Source: Cannabis sativa (lineage: Eukaryota; Streptophyta; Magnoliopsida; Rosales; Cannabaceae). Taken from it: a DNA stretch of 64,000 nt. A program made the translations under genes and the position numbers. The stretch is taken from NCBI RefSeq assembly GCF_029168945.1, contig NC_083602.1, positions 64,562,600-64,626,599 of the forward strand, written 5' to 3'. The notes below the pieces were generated by a model. The model was not told the DNA's origin. It worked only from the letters and a program-made list of their open reading frames with translations, and ran no database searches. Positions within the stretch are counted from its first letter, which is position 1. Each line of letters begins with the position of its first letter. This document shows, in pieces, positions 1-12,500 of this stretch.

Positions 1-253
1 CACACTTTTACTAAGGCAATATCGGAAAGAAATTTAAAAAAAAACTGTAAATCGACAGTCTATAAAACATGAATTTGTGACATCGAAATATTCAGAATTA
101 GGAAAGAGTTTCTTCATAGAAAATATAGATCATTAAATTATCTTTAAAATGGTACCTAGATCACTGAAAACGGACCTATGAGGAGAGAGATATGATAGTT
201 TTATGAAAGCCTATTTCTCTGAAAACGAAAATAAAAACAAGTACGAATTTTAC

Positions 254-415
254 CTGAAGATTTCGAAGACACGGAACGATGATCGGTTGATTGCTAACCC
301 CGAAGCTCTTAAGATTAAAACAATTGATTTGGTTCAATAGAGAGAATAAAAAAAAAAGAAATTGAGAGATGGTGAGAATAAAGGAATACGATACTATCTG
401 GCTGCTAGGGTTCTA
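254..415 (-). other. possible non-coding first exon of a gene running leftwards
   Basis: On the minus strand this stretch starts with an AACCCTAGCAGCC-like leader, a pyrimidine-rich composition typical of plant 5' untranslated regions, and has no clear ATG-led frame. It ends at CTTCAG followed by GTAAAATTC, a good splice donor at 252-253. A TATATAC-like box lies just upstream at about 419-427. If right, 1-253 is the start of an intron and the coding exons are outside the window. An LTR leader could look the same, so this is tentative. Confidence 0.28.
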
Positions 416-605
416 GAGTATATACGTATATAACATATCGTATAATAGGTTTAAATTTAAAAATAAATATCTAACTAATCAGATAAGATTATGCTGATTT
501 AAATTTAAATTTTAAATTTAAACTAACTAACTAATCTAATGCTTCACTATTTATTTATCTCACTATTTAATATATATATATCATTTTTTTCTAATCACAC
601 ACGCA
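416..605. other. AT-rich stretch, possible promoter of the leftward exon
   Basis: The stretch is strongly AT-rich with repeated AAATTTAAA words. Apart from the TATATAC-like box at 419-427 I see no gene, and no element ends are visible. Confidence 0.3.
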
Positions 606-630
606 CAACAACAACAACAACAACAACAAC

Positions 631-696
<66 letters not shown>
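606..696. repeat. compound (CAA)n(AAT)n microsatellite
   Basis: About eight CAA units run directly into about twenty AAT units without interruption. It lies in AT-rich non-coding DNA. Confidence 0.95.
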
Positions 697-756
697 TTAA
701 TTGTATCACACTTAATATACCAAATACCAATTTATGTATATAAACTGGATATTACA

Positions 757-2160
757 TTAACATCCTAAATATGAATTTTTAAAACAATAAAATTTAAAAA
801 CATATGAAGTTAAGAAACCCTAAATTTGTTGCAGCGGAATATAATGACTCCTCCAACTTAGATCTCTAACCCTTGTTCCTTTCTGTTGCAGGGTATTATC
901 AAGATCTGAGCCGATTAACCTTCAGGTGTTTGGATTCTTCACAGTCTTACACACTATGATTGAGTACTAGACTTGCTATAGGTGGGCATGCACTCACTCA
1001 CTATAGGCTAAAAATTTAATGAAGAACGATGACGGAGATTCAAAAATAGAAGAAAATGAAGGAGGTCTCGAAACTATAGTTGTCTGACAGAATGTAAACT
1101 AGGTTATGAAGCATTAGGTTAAGCTATTGGATAATTAGACCATCCTATTCCTTTTATACTATTTCACTTAGGGTTAGGATTAACTTATATGTAATAAAAA
1201 ATGATAAATAATTGTAAATTATACACTAAGTGGTCGGCCATATAGATGGGCCCCACTCGTTATGATTTTTCCATTTTCAACCATTTATCTTTTATTTCAC
1301 AAATGCCATATTTTCAAATTTGAATCCTATAAATGCCAAAACTATTTATTAAATAATTATAATTAATTATCAAATAAAGTTTTCATTTATCTTATTTATT
1401 AATTAGACTCCACAAAGTCTCTTAATTAACAAATGAACCCTTAAACTACTTTTCTTTACAATTAAGCCACTGCTTAGTGAAATTTTATAAATAAGACATA
1501 GTCTTAATTAAAATTAATTAACTGAGTCTTACAAGCAGTATTGTCTCAACTAGTATGGGGACCATGAGCCTATATAATCAAGCTTCCAATAAGTAGCTCT
1601 AGAATTTACCAAGTAAATTCTCTAACTTATTAATTCCTTCTTGCACCGCTATAGATTTGGAATTGCACTCTTAATTATATAGAGTGCTCTATATGTTCCA
1701 CAACATAGATATGTTATGAAATTATCTATTGTTATAATCCTAATAATCAATGATCCTCTATAGATGATCTACATTGAGTAGGGATAAATTTAACGTTACA
1801 CCCTTCATTGTATTTTATCCTTAAAACACTTAGTTATCGATTAATGATAATTCAGTAACCTAACATAATTACTGAAATGAGTACTCAACCATTTATCTCT
1901 ATTAAGCCGAGCTCGAAGGAAATTATCATTTCACTTTGATGTCCAGATAGAAGCTATATATTCTGTATCTATGATTAGCGCTCCCACTCAATTGAACTAC
2001 CATGTCCTTAATCTATATGTCACGAGAAGATCCATTGGTGGACTTTAACGAACAAATTGACAAACATAAATAATACAACTGAACTAGAACCTAACCATCT
2101 CAGGATTGAGATCATTTGATCTAAGATCAAATAGGTGATATTGAATTGAATAGATATTAA
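757..2160 (-). repeat. decayed copia LTR fragment (same family as the LTR at 33983)
   Basis: The sequence follows the inverted copia LTR at 32077-33515 in order. Shared pieces include the AACAyCCTAAATATGAA start, the GTGCAGCGGAATA block (here TTGCAGCGGAATA), the ATGATCCTCTATA block and the final ATCATTTGATCTA block. Many substitutions and indels separate the copies. Both ends of the LTR are missing, about 50 bp on the left and about 400 bp on the right, so no TSD can be looked for. It is an old fragment, oriented like the solo LTR at 32026. Confidence 0.8.
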
Positions 2161-4415
2161 GATCAACTAAAAATATTTTGTTGCTGAAAAAACTCATTAA
2201 ATATTTTGGTGCTTTCATTGAGAGCTGAAGAAAAAAATATGCACGGCGGTTATCTACGCAAGCCCATCAAAAAGAGAACTTGTGCGAGAAAAGAAGGGAG
2301 ATCTCCTGATCTTCTACCGAGGTCCGGTCGAAGGCCAAAAATGTGCAGATCGGAGGCGTTTCCCAGAGTAGAACCCGATGGCTAGATCCTCAAGATAAAA
2401 ATACAAAGGACAAACACATGCGGTCTTAAAACGCTTCCTGCACCAATATTTGCCCTTAAAACCTCAGATCTGGCCAGCCAACTCCCTATAAGAATGACCG
2501 GCCATTGGTATATCCAGACCCACACTTTTTGCCATTCACGAAGGTCTAACCACGCAAATACGGCAAGGTGCAAGAGGTATTGGGTCTAGGCAAAGAGGCT
2601 ACAATGCGATGCAGTTATGACGAATAACTCAAGAGGGGTCATCAGATGCAATGACTCAATCCAGCTTGAGGCACCAATGTCGGTGCTGACGCGAGGGTTG
2701 GATCTATTTTTTAACAACTACTTCCTTTGCCTTTACGCTAGGTGGTAAAGTTATTTGGAAATTGATCCTGTAATGGTGGGGCTGAGAGGAGACCCCCAGT
2801 ATCGTCAGTGTCTGTTGGGCTGCCAGTCAGGCCTGGTTATGGTACTATTGATTAAGGCGGGCAATTTTTGGCACAGTTCGCTCAAGGGGTTTCTGTCTCC
2901 TAATATGATTCCAATCCTGAAGTTACATCGGAGAAAGTAACTCGAAACATTATAAACAAGTTAGGAAGCTCTTACCAGTCCACTGCTTATCCTATTGGGA
3001 GTCTAAATTTTTGTCCCAGAAGCCATTAGAGGCCCTACACTTCACCGGAGGAAACAGACTGCGTAGGAGATCCTAGGGTGCATGCATGCAACCCCTAAAG
3101 CTTCTTAGAGCTTGGGAGATGCATGGGCATTGCTTTTTGTGTATAAAAGATCATTGGGTGTGTTGCACATCTTCAGCCCTAAATTTTTTGAGCTTAAAGC
3201 TCGGTGAGGGTATTAGACACAAGAGGTCTAAGCTTAAAGGCTCGATCTCTCAGATCGTCACTTTTAATGGCAGCTTTGAGAAGCTCAGTTGCCATCACTT
3301 TTGCACCACGCACCTTATCTAAGTTCTTAGACTTAGGCACAATCACCTTTGCTATAATGAACTGAGCAACATGGGGATCATACTCATCAGGTAATCTTCT
3401 GCTTCTCTTCATCCTAGCCATCTCAAACTCAACAACTCAAGTTGCTTACAACTCAAGAAAAGTCAAAATTAAGTTGAAAAATTCAAAGTAGCTTTTGGAA
3501 TTTTTTGAAGGCAAAAGAAGAGTGTTTTGGAATTTTGGAGGTTTTGGAAAAAATTGTTTCAAGGACTTTTAGAAGTTTAAGAGTCCTTGGAATAAGATCA
3601 ACAAAGGAGGAGAAGAAGAAAAAATAATAAAAAAAAAAGATTGTTTTTACCTTGAAGTGAGGAGGGCTATATGAAGATGAAATCCCGAAGGTTCTCTCAA
3701 AGTGTTATAGGCATGTGGAATAATGATGAAGTGTGAAAAAATTAGATCTCAACTCACTTATTTATAGTTGAGTTTAATATCCTAGTCCTAAAGCTAATGG
3801 AAGTCTTTTAAATTTAAAGGCTTTCAAAGAAAGAGATAAATGATAAGTAAAAGGCTTTAAAAGGTAACAATAATTTCTATTGCTATTGTGATTAAGGAAA
3901 ATTAGATAATTAAAGGGAAAAAAGAAAAATAAATGATAAGCAAAAGGCCAGAGCCCTTTTCTCTTCTTCTGATCTCTTTAATTTTGAATAGCATCTTCAA
4001 ATAGGATTAGGACTCTAATCCAATTAATCCTAATTCCATGACAAAAATAAGAAAATTTCAAATTTTCAAAGAAAGAGATAAAAGATAAGTGAAAAAAAAA
4101 AAAACATAAGATTTTTCCTCTTTTTCTTTGGTTATTGATTTTCAAAATTCCTAAGGACTAAGAAAAAGTGTTCAAAGTCCTAATTCAATTAGGAATGATT
4201 CAAGAACAGATACAAGTACCTAAGAATATCAAAATTTATGCCCACCTGGTAGTTTCAAGAAAAATAAGCACAGATCACGTCATCAAGTCAACTCATAGTA
4301 GTCGACATGGGAGGGGACCTTAGCCCTACGCCCAGGTTGACTCCGAGATCTCTAAGATGGAAGTTTGGACATCAATAACTTGAATTTAACCTACTATCTT
4401 TCAGTATTTCGTACC
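2161..4415. other. decayed retroelement interior, not classified
   Basis: The region begins near TTTTGTTGCTG and TTTTGGTGCTTTCATTGAGAGC, which resembles the leader just after an LTR in some plant gypsy elements. It then has moderately GC-rich non-coding sequence up to about 3100. A small minus-strand ORF lies at 3194-3421, followed by AT-rich sequence. No reverse transcriptase, integrase or protease motif is readable in any frame. I treat it as transposon debris. Confidence 0.35.
3194..3421 (-). CDS. hypothetical 75-residue ORF with an upstream TATA-like box
   Basis: The ORF starts MARMKRSRR, is basic at the N terminus, and has no membrane segment or motif I recognise. On the same strand about 340 bp upstream (about 3760-3770) there is a CTATAAATAAG sequence, so it could be transcribed from its own promoter or from an LTR. 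The context is transposon debris, and a truncated retroelement protein is the likeliest explanation. Function is unknown. The start was chosen as the only ATG of the frame. Confidence 0.25.
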   Translation of the reverse strand: MARMKRSRRLPDEYDPHVAQFIIAKVIVPKSKNLDKVRGAKVMATELLKAAIKSDDLRDRAFKLRPLVSNTLTEL

Positions 4416-4889
4416 ATGAATTTAACACCCTACTAGTTTAGGCGTGATACAGTGCTTTTCAAAATTACTGTGCAACCTTTGCTAATCAAAGGGTTTATCA
4501 AAAGTGATCAAATATAAATTTTAATAAATAAACATATATTGTATTACATTTATAAAATCTAGGATCCCCTATCTACATTTTCAACTTTACATAATCAAAA
4601 GATGTCGCACGGTAACTACAAAATTGTGAGCCCTAGTTGTCCCAAAAATCCAACACTCCAAGTCGAACTGTCTCGATATATGCAATCTTCATCCAGCTCA
4701 AAACTCACTATCGTTCAACAACAGCTTTGCCTTTACCTGCACATAACATAGCATCTGTGAGTTGACAGACTCAGTAAGAAAAGCATAAAACATAAATATA
4801 TAACCGACCTACGACTAAGTGCCCATACACCTATCAACAAGTCATAAACCATGCAAACATGTATAATTGAGTCTCGAACGTTCTTGACC

Positions 4890-5110
4890 ATAGTATAATT
4901 GACCATAATACCACATGCACTCAGTACTCTAGTCGTACTAGTATCGGTAGCATCCATCCATACTATAGGTACAACTAGCCATAATGCCACATGCATTCAG
5001 TACTCCGGTGTACTAGTGTTGGTAGCACTAGTTCATGCATTCGAAAGTATAACCAACTATAATACCACATGCACTCAGTAATCTAGTGAACTAGTGTTGG
5101 TAGCATTGGT
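4890..5110. repeat. degenerate tandem repeat inside the solo LTR
   Basis: There are three copies, about 75-85 bp each, of a unit containing ATACCACATGCACTCAGTA, then an ACTAGTGTTGGTAGCA-like half. A diverged version of the same arrangement is present in the LTRs at 43600-43800 and 50560-50750. Confidence 0.7.
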
Positions 5111-5479
5111 TCATACTTCCTGAATTGCCAAACACATACATTCACGATATCAAGATGCAATCATATATACACCAACTATCATTCTAACGGGTATGTCATA
5201 CATCTGGAAAACATAAAAATAAACATGTACATATGTATGTGTATTATACTACTCTTATCTCAATTTTGATTTCAGGTGTGCTGGTCAACCTTAGTGGAAA
5301 TAGCTGCTGGTAATCGAAGGCCCTAAGTCACATTTTTAGAAAAACCAATAAGTGTTACCCTAACACTTTCGGGGACTTAAATCGACAACTAAAAGTTTCC
5401 CTATTGATATATATCATAGCAGTACCCTAAGTATTGAGAGAACACTCAATTGGGATCCTGGGAAAAATCTTAAAATGGA

Positions 5480-6010
5480 CCCTTAAATTCTGCCAAAATC
5501 AGAGGGCCCGAAACTCCACTATCCTATTTTAAAACTTGCATAACTCCTGAAATTCTAAGAAAAACCTTAAAAAAGTTTTCAAGGTATCTAAAAACATCAC
5601 AATGAACATTTTTAATGAAGAAACCTTAATAGAATTCTCAACAGAAATCAAACGAAATGGCGGTCCTAAAACTGCCTAAATCGGATGGTCCGAAACCTCC
5701 CTGTCCGAGTTTGGAAATCCTATAACTCATGCAATATTGATCCAAACATTACCAAATTTTGTAAAGATCCTAAAAACATCATAATTAACATATTTCATAA
5801 AGAAATCTCAACCAAGTTCTCAACAGAAATCAAACTAAATGGTCGTCCTAAAACTACCTAAATCGGATGGCCCGAAACTCCCTATTCGAGATTGGAAATT
5901 CCATAACTCATCCAATACAGATCCAAACATTACCAAATTTTTCAGAGCATCTAAACACATCATAATGAACATATATCATGAAGAAACCTTAACCCAGTTT
6001 GCAACAAAAT
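5480..6010. repeat. about 182-bp tandem repeat, nearly three copies
   Basis: The word CCTAAATCGGATGG followed by CCGAAAC recurs with 182-bp spacing (5665 and 5847 for the preceding CCTAAA). A more decayed first copy starts near 5480. Each unit also has ATCCAAACATTACCAAATTT and an AACAGAAATCAAAC word. The array does not seem to be in the LTRs at 43093 and 50038. Confidence 0.75.
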
Positions 6011-7382
6011 TCAAGTTATCACAACCAAGTTAAGTTTGAGTTCTTTGAACTCAAACTTGCATAACTTTGGCTACAACAACCCTAAACAATTAAAACCACT
6101 TCTGAACAGTCCTAAATAAGCTTAATAATAATTTCATTATTAAACATGTTCTACTATAAACAGCCACAAAAAACTAACAAAAACCCTAAAAAACTAATAA
6201 ATTTCAGGTTAGGTTTTACCTTAGAAGTTTGGAGGAGCTAGGGGTTGAACTCCTTGATGAATTCCAGCTAGGAAGAGGCTTGAAAATGGTGGAAAACTCT
6301 GAGTTTTGGCCCTGGTTCGGAAGCCACGAAGTAGAGGGAGAAGGAGAAGGTGATTTGGTATTTTTTTTTATTATTACTTTTCTTTTTGCTTATGACTTTG
6401 CTTTTTTTTTTTTCCTTTCATTTTGCTTTTCCTTTTTGTTTGCTTCCTGAGTAGTTGGTCATCCTCAAAAGTATGAGCCAGAGCCACCTATCCCTTCGAA
6501 AAAGAGTGACTAAGCTCTAAGGGTGAAAAGACTAAAATGTCCTTATTTCCCTGCAAAGTTATCTCGTAACCCTAGGGGTAAAATGGTCCAATTATATTAT
6601 TTCATTAAACCCCGATATTCTAAGATATCCAATAATATTGCCTCGTAAAATACTTGATACAAATTTGTGTCTATGTGACTAAAATTGCCATTCGACCCAT
6701 TTCCATTGTTACCGAGCATAAAAATGTAAAAATATGAAAATTCATAGATAGCATGCATATTACACATATAATTCAATAAAATCTCTAAAATTGTGAAATA
6801 ATAATCATAACACATATTTTCATGAAAATAGAGTCTATAAAGCATAAAATACATAAATAATCACATAGTCATATTAATTAGTGCTAAGTGTCCCACTAAT
6901 CCATGTCTAAGTATAACGGCCATTACAATGAAGACATGGAGCAACCTAATCCAAGCCCCGAGAGCTAAAATTACATGAACTTGCAACCTGGTAGCAACCT
7001 GGGCACATAGGGTTTCACCCAGGGCCTAGGTTGACATCCACAACTAGGGTTTCAGTTTTCGGGACCGTCTTAGTGCAAAGTGTTCAAAACATGCATTGGG
7101 ACATCAACTAGACATATCATAGACATATTTGATGCATCAGAATCACAATTAGAGTAAGTTGATTTTCGAGCACCTAGTGCCCTCAGGCCTTAGGCACCCA
7201 GGGCCCAAGTTGACGATTTGTCAATCTGAGTGCCTTCCAAGTGTTCGATCAGAGATCTGACTTTTGTATCATATTTGTCTTCATCAAAATGGGGAAATAG
7301 ATCCTTTTGAAGGAAAAACAACTATTCTTGGGCCAAAATAACAGGCCCAGCACCCTGGTTGACACCTAGGGCTAGCCTTGCA

Positions 7383-7409
7383 CCTAGGTTGACATTTTGT
7401 CAACCTAGG
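7383..7409. repeat. perfect 12-bp inverted repeat around a 3-nt loop
   Basis: CCTAGGTTGACA is followed by TTT and then TGTCAACCTAGG. The arms contain the TTGAC core, so both strands carry a W-box-like site here. Confidence 0.85.
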
Positions 7410-8587
7410 CCATTTAAAATGGAGTTTTTCAGGAATTCTTTCGAGCATTTTCTTCATCTTCAGAAAATATTAAGATTCAACTATTTTTGGAGACCAAACA
7501 AAAATTTTCGAAGGAGCGAAAGCATGACCTAGCGCACAGGCTGACACCTTTTGCCAACCTGGGCTATTTTCGATCCAGTTCAGCAAAAAGTATTCTAGAC
7601 ATTTTTTTCGTCATCAGAAGTAATGAAGATTTAAGTAAACTCGGGGAGAAAACTACAATCCTGACTCCCTGGAAATACGGCCCAGCGCCCAAGTTGACCT
7701 AGGGTTGAGCCGAGTGCCCAAGTTGACAATCAACCTAGGATGCTACCCTCAATTGCTCAAATGCCAAATCCGATGCAACCATTGAATCTAGAATGGTCAA
7801 AAATGGGGTAGGAGACCTCGTCCTCTTGTTCAGAAGCCTTGGAAGTGTCATAAATGAAATCTCAGAAGCTTGGGAGAAAGGGCCCAACGCCCAGGTTGAC
7901 AAATGGCCTGGTGCGCTGAGTTCTGCTTATCCTAATCTGATGTCGTTTTGGCTGCCCATCTAGTTTTTCACAATTACAATGATCTATCAAGTCAAGGGAA
8001 TCAAATTCACAACTTTACATTTCTCATTTCTAGCACTCCCGAAAATGAAGAGTTTCGAGTCTTCCATTTCTGCAAGCAACAACATCTCCGAGAACTGGTA
8101 ACCAGGTTTGCCAGATCATGTACATGGATTAAGTTGTGTCAAACTATCACTTAGGCATCTTAAAGGACATCCCTTAGATGTTTCTACACTTACCCAGCAT
8201 CCAGGTTGACGTTAGATGTTAACCTGGGCCCTAGGATGTCAACTTGGGCATTGGATGTCAACCTGGGCACTGAGACCTGAACTACCTTCAGTTAAATGGC
8301 CATAACTCAATTTTTATCCAATTGATCCGCTTCAACTTGAATTTTGAAGCTATTTAAGTTCTCTATCAAGTCATGTTTCACACTCCATATGTAATTTTAA
8401 AGATATTTTCATCAAAATTCACCCTAAGGAAGTTACAAAAATAAGTTGTGAGTTACCCGCAGCGGGACTCGCCGGGCACCAAAAATTGGCCATCACCACC
8501 AAGAGTTAATTTTCACCGTTAGATCACCATCAACAGTCAAAAATATCTTATTTATATTTTGTCCTATTTTTGTGGGCCTTCCTCACT

Positions 8588-8595
8588 TATAAAAG
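8588..8595 (+). promoter_or_regulatory. TATA box
   Basis: TATAAAAG is followed by a C/T-rich leader (8600-8680) and then AT-rich sequence. It fits the promoter of the LTR-like segment in which it lies. Confidence 0.5.
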
Positions 8596-8870
8596 GAAAG
8601 CTCCCTTAGCTCATTTCTCACATTCAGAAAACTACCCACAAGGTCAGAGCTTCTCTCTAGAGTTTGGACTTTTTGATACTTAGTCTATTTCTATAATTAC
8701 CATCTCATGAGAAATAAAAACTCGGAGTATACATAGTCCCATTACAATCACAATATAAGGGGTGAACTACTATAAATTGGTTGTGTCTCTCTTAATTACT
8801 TAACTACTTTTATTCATTCTCGCCAATCTAGCGAGGAGTGTGGCTTAGAAGTCTAGTCTAGATTTTTGAG

Positions 8871-9460
8871 TCAAGAATATGATATATAAATTTTATTATA
8901 TAGTATATCATTTTACTTTAGATCATGCATGTTTAGTTTTTATTTTATTATATGTAAAGGTGGTAAATAACTTTGTAAGTATAGGATAATTGGTTGTATA
9001 TAATTTTGTTAATATGGTATATATTATTTTATTTAATAATATTATATTATTTTATTTAATAATATTATATTATTTTATTTAATAATATTACATTATTTTA
9101 TTTTATTTTTTATTGTAGGTATATCTATTTTATAGTAAGGTATATATTTTTTTGTTGTGTATTGTAAATCATTATTTAAGATTATGTTTAGTTTCTTTTT
9201 ATATATAATGATTATATAAATTTTCTAGTATGATATACATATTTAATAGTCGTATATATCATTTTATAAGCATGATATATATAAATATATATTTAGAATA
9301 TTAATATATTAAATTTAGTATTGTTATAATTTTTTTGAGGTATACAATTTTATTACTACGGTATATTAATTTTTAGTGATACCATATATTAAATAATGTT
9401 GTATATATTTTAATGATCTAATACATTTATTCGTTTCTGTTATAATATATTAATATGCAA
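8871..9460. other. very AT-rich stretch with a short tandem array
   Basis: No gene is visible. At about 9018-9103 a 23-bp unit containing TATTATTTTATTTAATAA is repeated three to four times. The right end (9461-9482) is the target-site duplication of the LINE. Confidence 0.7.
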
Positions 9461-9518
9461 TATTAAAAAATTTATATAACTTTTTTTTTTAGGGAAAATA
9501 CTAGTTATCATTAAACAA

Positions 9519-12500
9519 TCAAGATTCGTTTACAATAACCGAGTATATAGGCGGAGGAATAATCTCCAACCAAGTACAAGCCTCATCCACCCCTAATGCA
9601 AATTTAGCTAGGCCATGCGCCGCATTGTTTGCAGAACGCTTGACATGAGAAACAATTACATTCGGGAAAAAGGATAAAAGACTAAGAACATCTAAAATTA
9701 AATTTGAAAATTCAGAATTTGAATTGAAGGGAGCTTTCAAAGCATTGACCACTATGAGAGCATCGGTCTCAATATGTGTAATTGGTAACTGTTGTTGAAG
9801 AGCCCAATTGAGACTGTAAAATAGAGCTTTGGCTTCCATTTCATGGGACTTAAAGTTCCCTATAATCGGCATTAAAAGGGCAGCTTTGACTGAGCCTGTA
9901 GCATCCCGAAGTACAGCCCCAACACCAATAGTGTTCGTAGAAGCTTCAGCTGCTGCATCGGTATTGAGTTTGAAACCTTCAGCAGCAGGCGGGCACCAAG
10001 GGGAAGCAGCAGCAGGTGATCGAGGAGGCAGGCTTGAAGTTCCAGAGCCAGCAGAGGCTGCTGCAACATTGGTTTTGTTCTAAGCCGCTCTATAATTCTG
10101 CAAAAAAACTGAAGCAAAGACAGCCAAATCTCGAGCACGCCTTGCCTTCTTGCCATGAATCACCTTGTTCCTCTCACTCCAAATAGCCCACATTGTACAG
10201 AAGAGATGTTCCATTTCAGATTTATTGTAAATAGAGGAAAGATGTAACAAATAATCCCCATTTTTCATTGAAGTTGCTGCTGACCAATTAAAGCTGAGAT
10301 TGAAACTTCTCCAAACCGCTTTGGCATATTTGCACCCAAAAAGAGCATGCCCCGTTGATTCCCATGCTTGCTTGCAGATAGAGCATGTGGAATCAGTGAT
10401 GATTTTCCTTCGGACAAGTGATGTGGCAACTGGTAGAGCATCATGGATGACACGCCAAGCAAATATTTTAACCTTTTGAGGGATTTGGAGAGACCAGAAA
10501 AGTTTCCACCATTGTGTGGCCGAAGTGGAGCTGGAGCATAGATCTTCATTATCCAAAGAAGTTGCAAGATGATATGCACTCTGAACTGTAAAGTTCCCTG
10601 AGGTGTGATGATGCCAAATCAATTTATCATGTGTGGGGAAAAAACTCAGAGGCAAGGTGAGGATCTTCTCAACATCAAGAGGGCTAAAGTATTGTTGTAG
10701 CAAAGGAATGTTCCATTGCCGCTCTTATGTGATGAGATTAGCAACCATACCATTAGGAGGTCCCGAGTAAGAGATTGGTAGAAAGCTTGAATGACCAGGC
10801 AGCCAAGGGTCAAATCCACTTCTAATAGTTCGGCCTTCACCTATCTTCCATCTCAGCCCATGAACCAATAACTCACAACCCCAACGAATTCCTTGCCATG
10901 TAAGTGAAGGAGAATGACCCATACTAGCCTCAAGGAATGAGTTGTGAGGGAAATATCTGCTTTTGAGAAGTGTACTGAGAAGTGAGTTTGGGTATTCAAC
11001 AATCCGCCAGCTTGCTTAGCAAGGAGAGCTTGGTTAAATTGAATAAAAGATCGGAAACCCATTCCACCTTCACCCTTAGTTTTACAAAGCAAGTTCCATG
11101 ATCGCCAATGAATGTTGGAGCCATTCTCATTCATTCCCCACCAAAAGTTAGACATCATACTTTCAAGTTGATTGCAAAAGTACACTGGCAATCGGAAGCA
11201 ACTCATAGCATAGGTAGGGATAGACTGAACCACTGCTTTGAGAAGGACCTCCCTACCCCCCGCTGAGAAGAGTTTTTCACTCCAAGATTGCATGAGTTTC
11301 CAAATACGCTCTTTGATGTTGCTGAATAGCTCCCGTTTGTCACGGCCAGAGTAAGATGGGAGGCCAAGGTATCGTTCGTGACATTCACTAATTGGCATTG
11401 AGAGTTGCCGATGAAAGAAAATTTGGGCAGCCAATGTTGTATTTGGAGAGAAAGACATAATAGATTTGTCACGATTGATGAATTGGCCAGAAGCTTTATG
11501 GTAAGTATCCAGAACCCTCTTGATAGCAAGGCATGAACTCTCATCTGCTTGACAAAAAAGAAGACTATCATCAGCGAAGAGTAAGTGGGAAATCATGGGA
11601 GCCCTTCTCGTAAGTCGGAAGCCGTGTAGATTGCCTTGGTCTTGCTCATGTTGCAATAATCTTGAGAGTCCCTCAGCACATATTAAAAACAGATAAGGAG
11701 ATAACGGGCAACCTTGTCTTAAGCCTCTTGTTGGAACCAAAGATCCTGTCACTTCGCCGTTTATGAGAAAAGAAAATTTGTTAGTGGTAAGGCAGCTCAT
11801 AATAAGTGAAATCCAACCAGCAACAAAACCCCCATTTTGCATCATGCTTTATGAAAGTCCATTCAACTCGATCGAACGCCTTACTCATATCAAGCTTGAG
11901 GGAGGCGATACCATGGCGGTCGGAAGTCTTGTTCTTGATAGCATGGACTAACTCAAAAGCAACCAAAACGTTGTCGGTGATCAATCTATTAGCCAAAAAG
12001 GCACTCTGAGTTTCAGATATAACCAAAGGAAGCACCTCCTTGAATCTTGCAACAATCATTTTTGTGACAAGTTTAGAGATTACGTTGCATAGGCTAATCG
12101 GCCGAAAGTCTTTCACATGGTGAGGCTTCTTAATTTTTGGGATGAGGGTGATGAGAGTATGGTTGAAGCTTGAGGGATCGGCTCCATGGTTAAGAATATT
12201 CAAAACCGCTCGAGAAACAAGATCACCCACAATTGACCAATGTTGTTGATAAAACATGGCCGACATTCCATCAATTTCCGGGCTCTTATCCGCACTCATA
12301 GCTTTAAGAGCACTTTCAACATCGATCATAGTGAACGGAGCAAGCAAAGAATCATTGTGGGAAGCGGTAACCAAAGAGGGAATACAGTCAAGTGTGTGCT
12401 CAAGGGCTATGGCATCAATAGGTCCCGCTTTGAATATATCAGCATAATAATCATGGACAAGCGAAGAGATCTCAGTAGTAGAAGTAGCCTTACCGCCCAT

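Larger units (their letters stand above)
4421..6927 (+). mobile_element. gypsy solo LTR, 2507 bp, with TSD ATGAA
   Basis: The left end TTTAACACCCTACTAG matches, with decay, the TGTAACGCCCTAATG start of the gypsy LTRs at 43093 and 50038. It is followed by the shared words CAGTGCTTTT and TTTGCTAATCAAAG. The right end GGCCATTACA is identical to the end of the LTR at 45154. The 5 bp before (4416-4420) and after (6928-6932) are both ATGAA, a perfect target-site duplication. No internal domain is present, so this is a solo LTR left by LTR-LTR recombination. It is longer than its relatives (about 2063 bp), partly because of internal tandem repeats. Confidence 0.88.
6928..8870 (+). repeat. LTR-like segment rich in TTGAC motifs, ending in a TATA promoter
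   Basis: The phrase GCCCAGGTTGAC and close variants recur along 7000-8280, in both orientations, mixed with plain AT-rich sequence. The same phrase occurs at about 4331, left of the solo LTR, so 4271-4415 and 6928-8870 were one element before that insertion. A TATA box at 8588 and a pyrimidine-rich leader follow, as in the U3/R part of an LTR. I could not find the true ends or a TSD. A repeat-rich promoter of another kind is the alternative. Confidence 0.45.

Noticed and set aside
4733..5081. 87- and 60-codon frames on opposite strands
   Set aside because: They lie inside the tandem repeats of the gypsy solo LTR.
5839..6450. 64- and 73-codon frames
   Set aside because: The first is a translation of the 182-bp tandem repeat and the second ends in low-complexity Phe-rich sequence inside the solo LTR.
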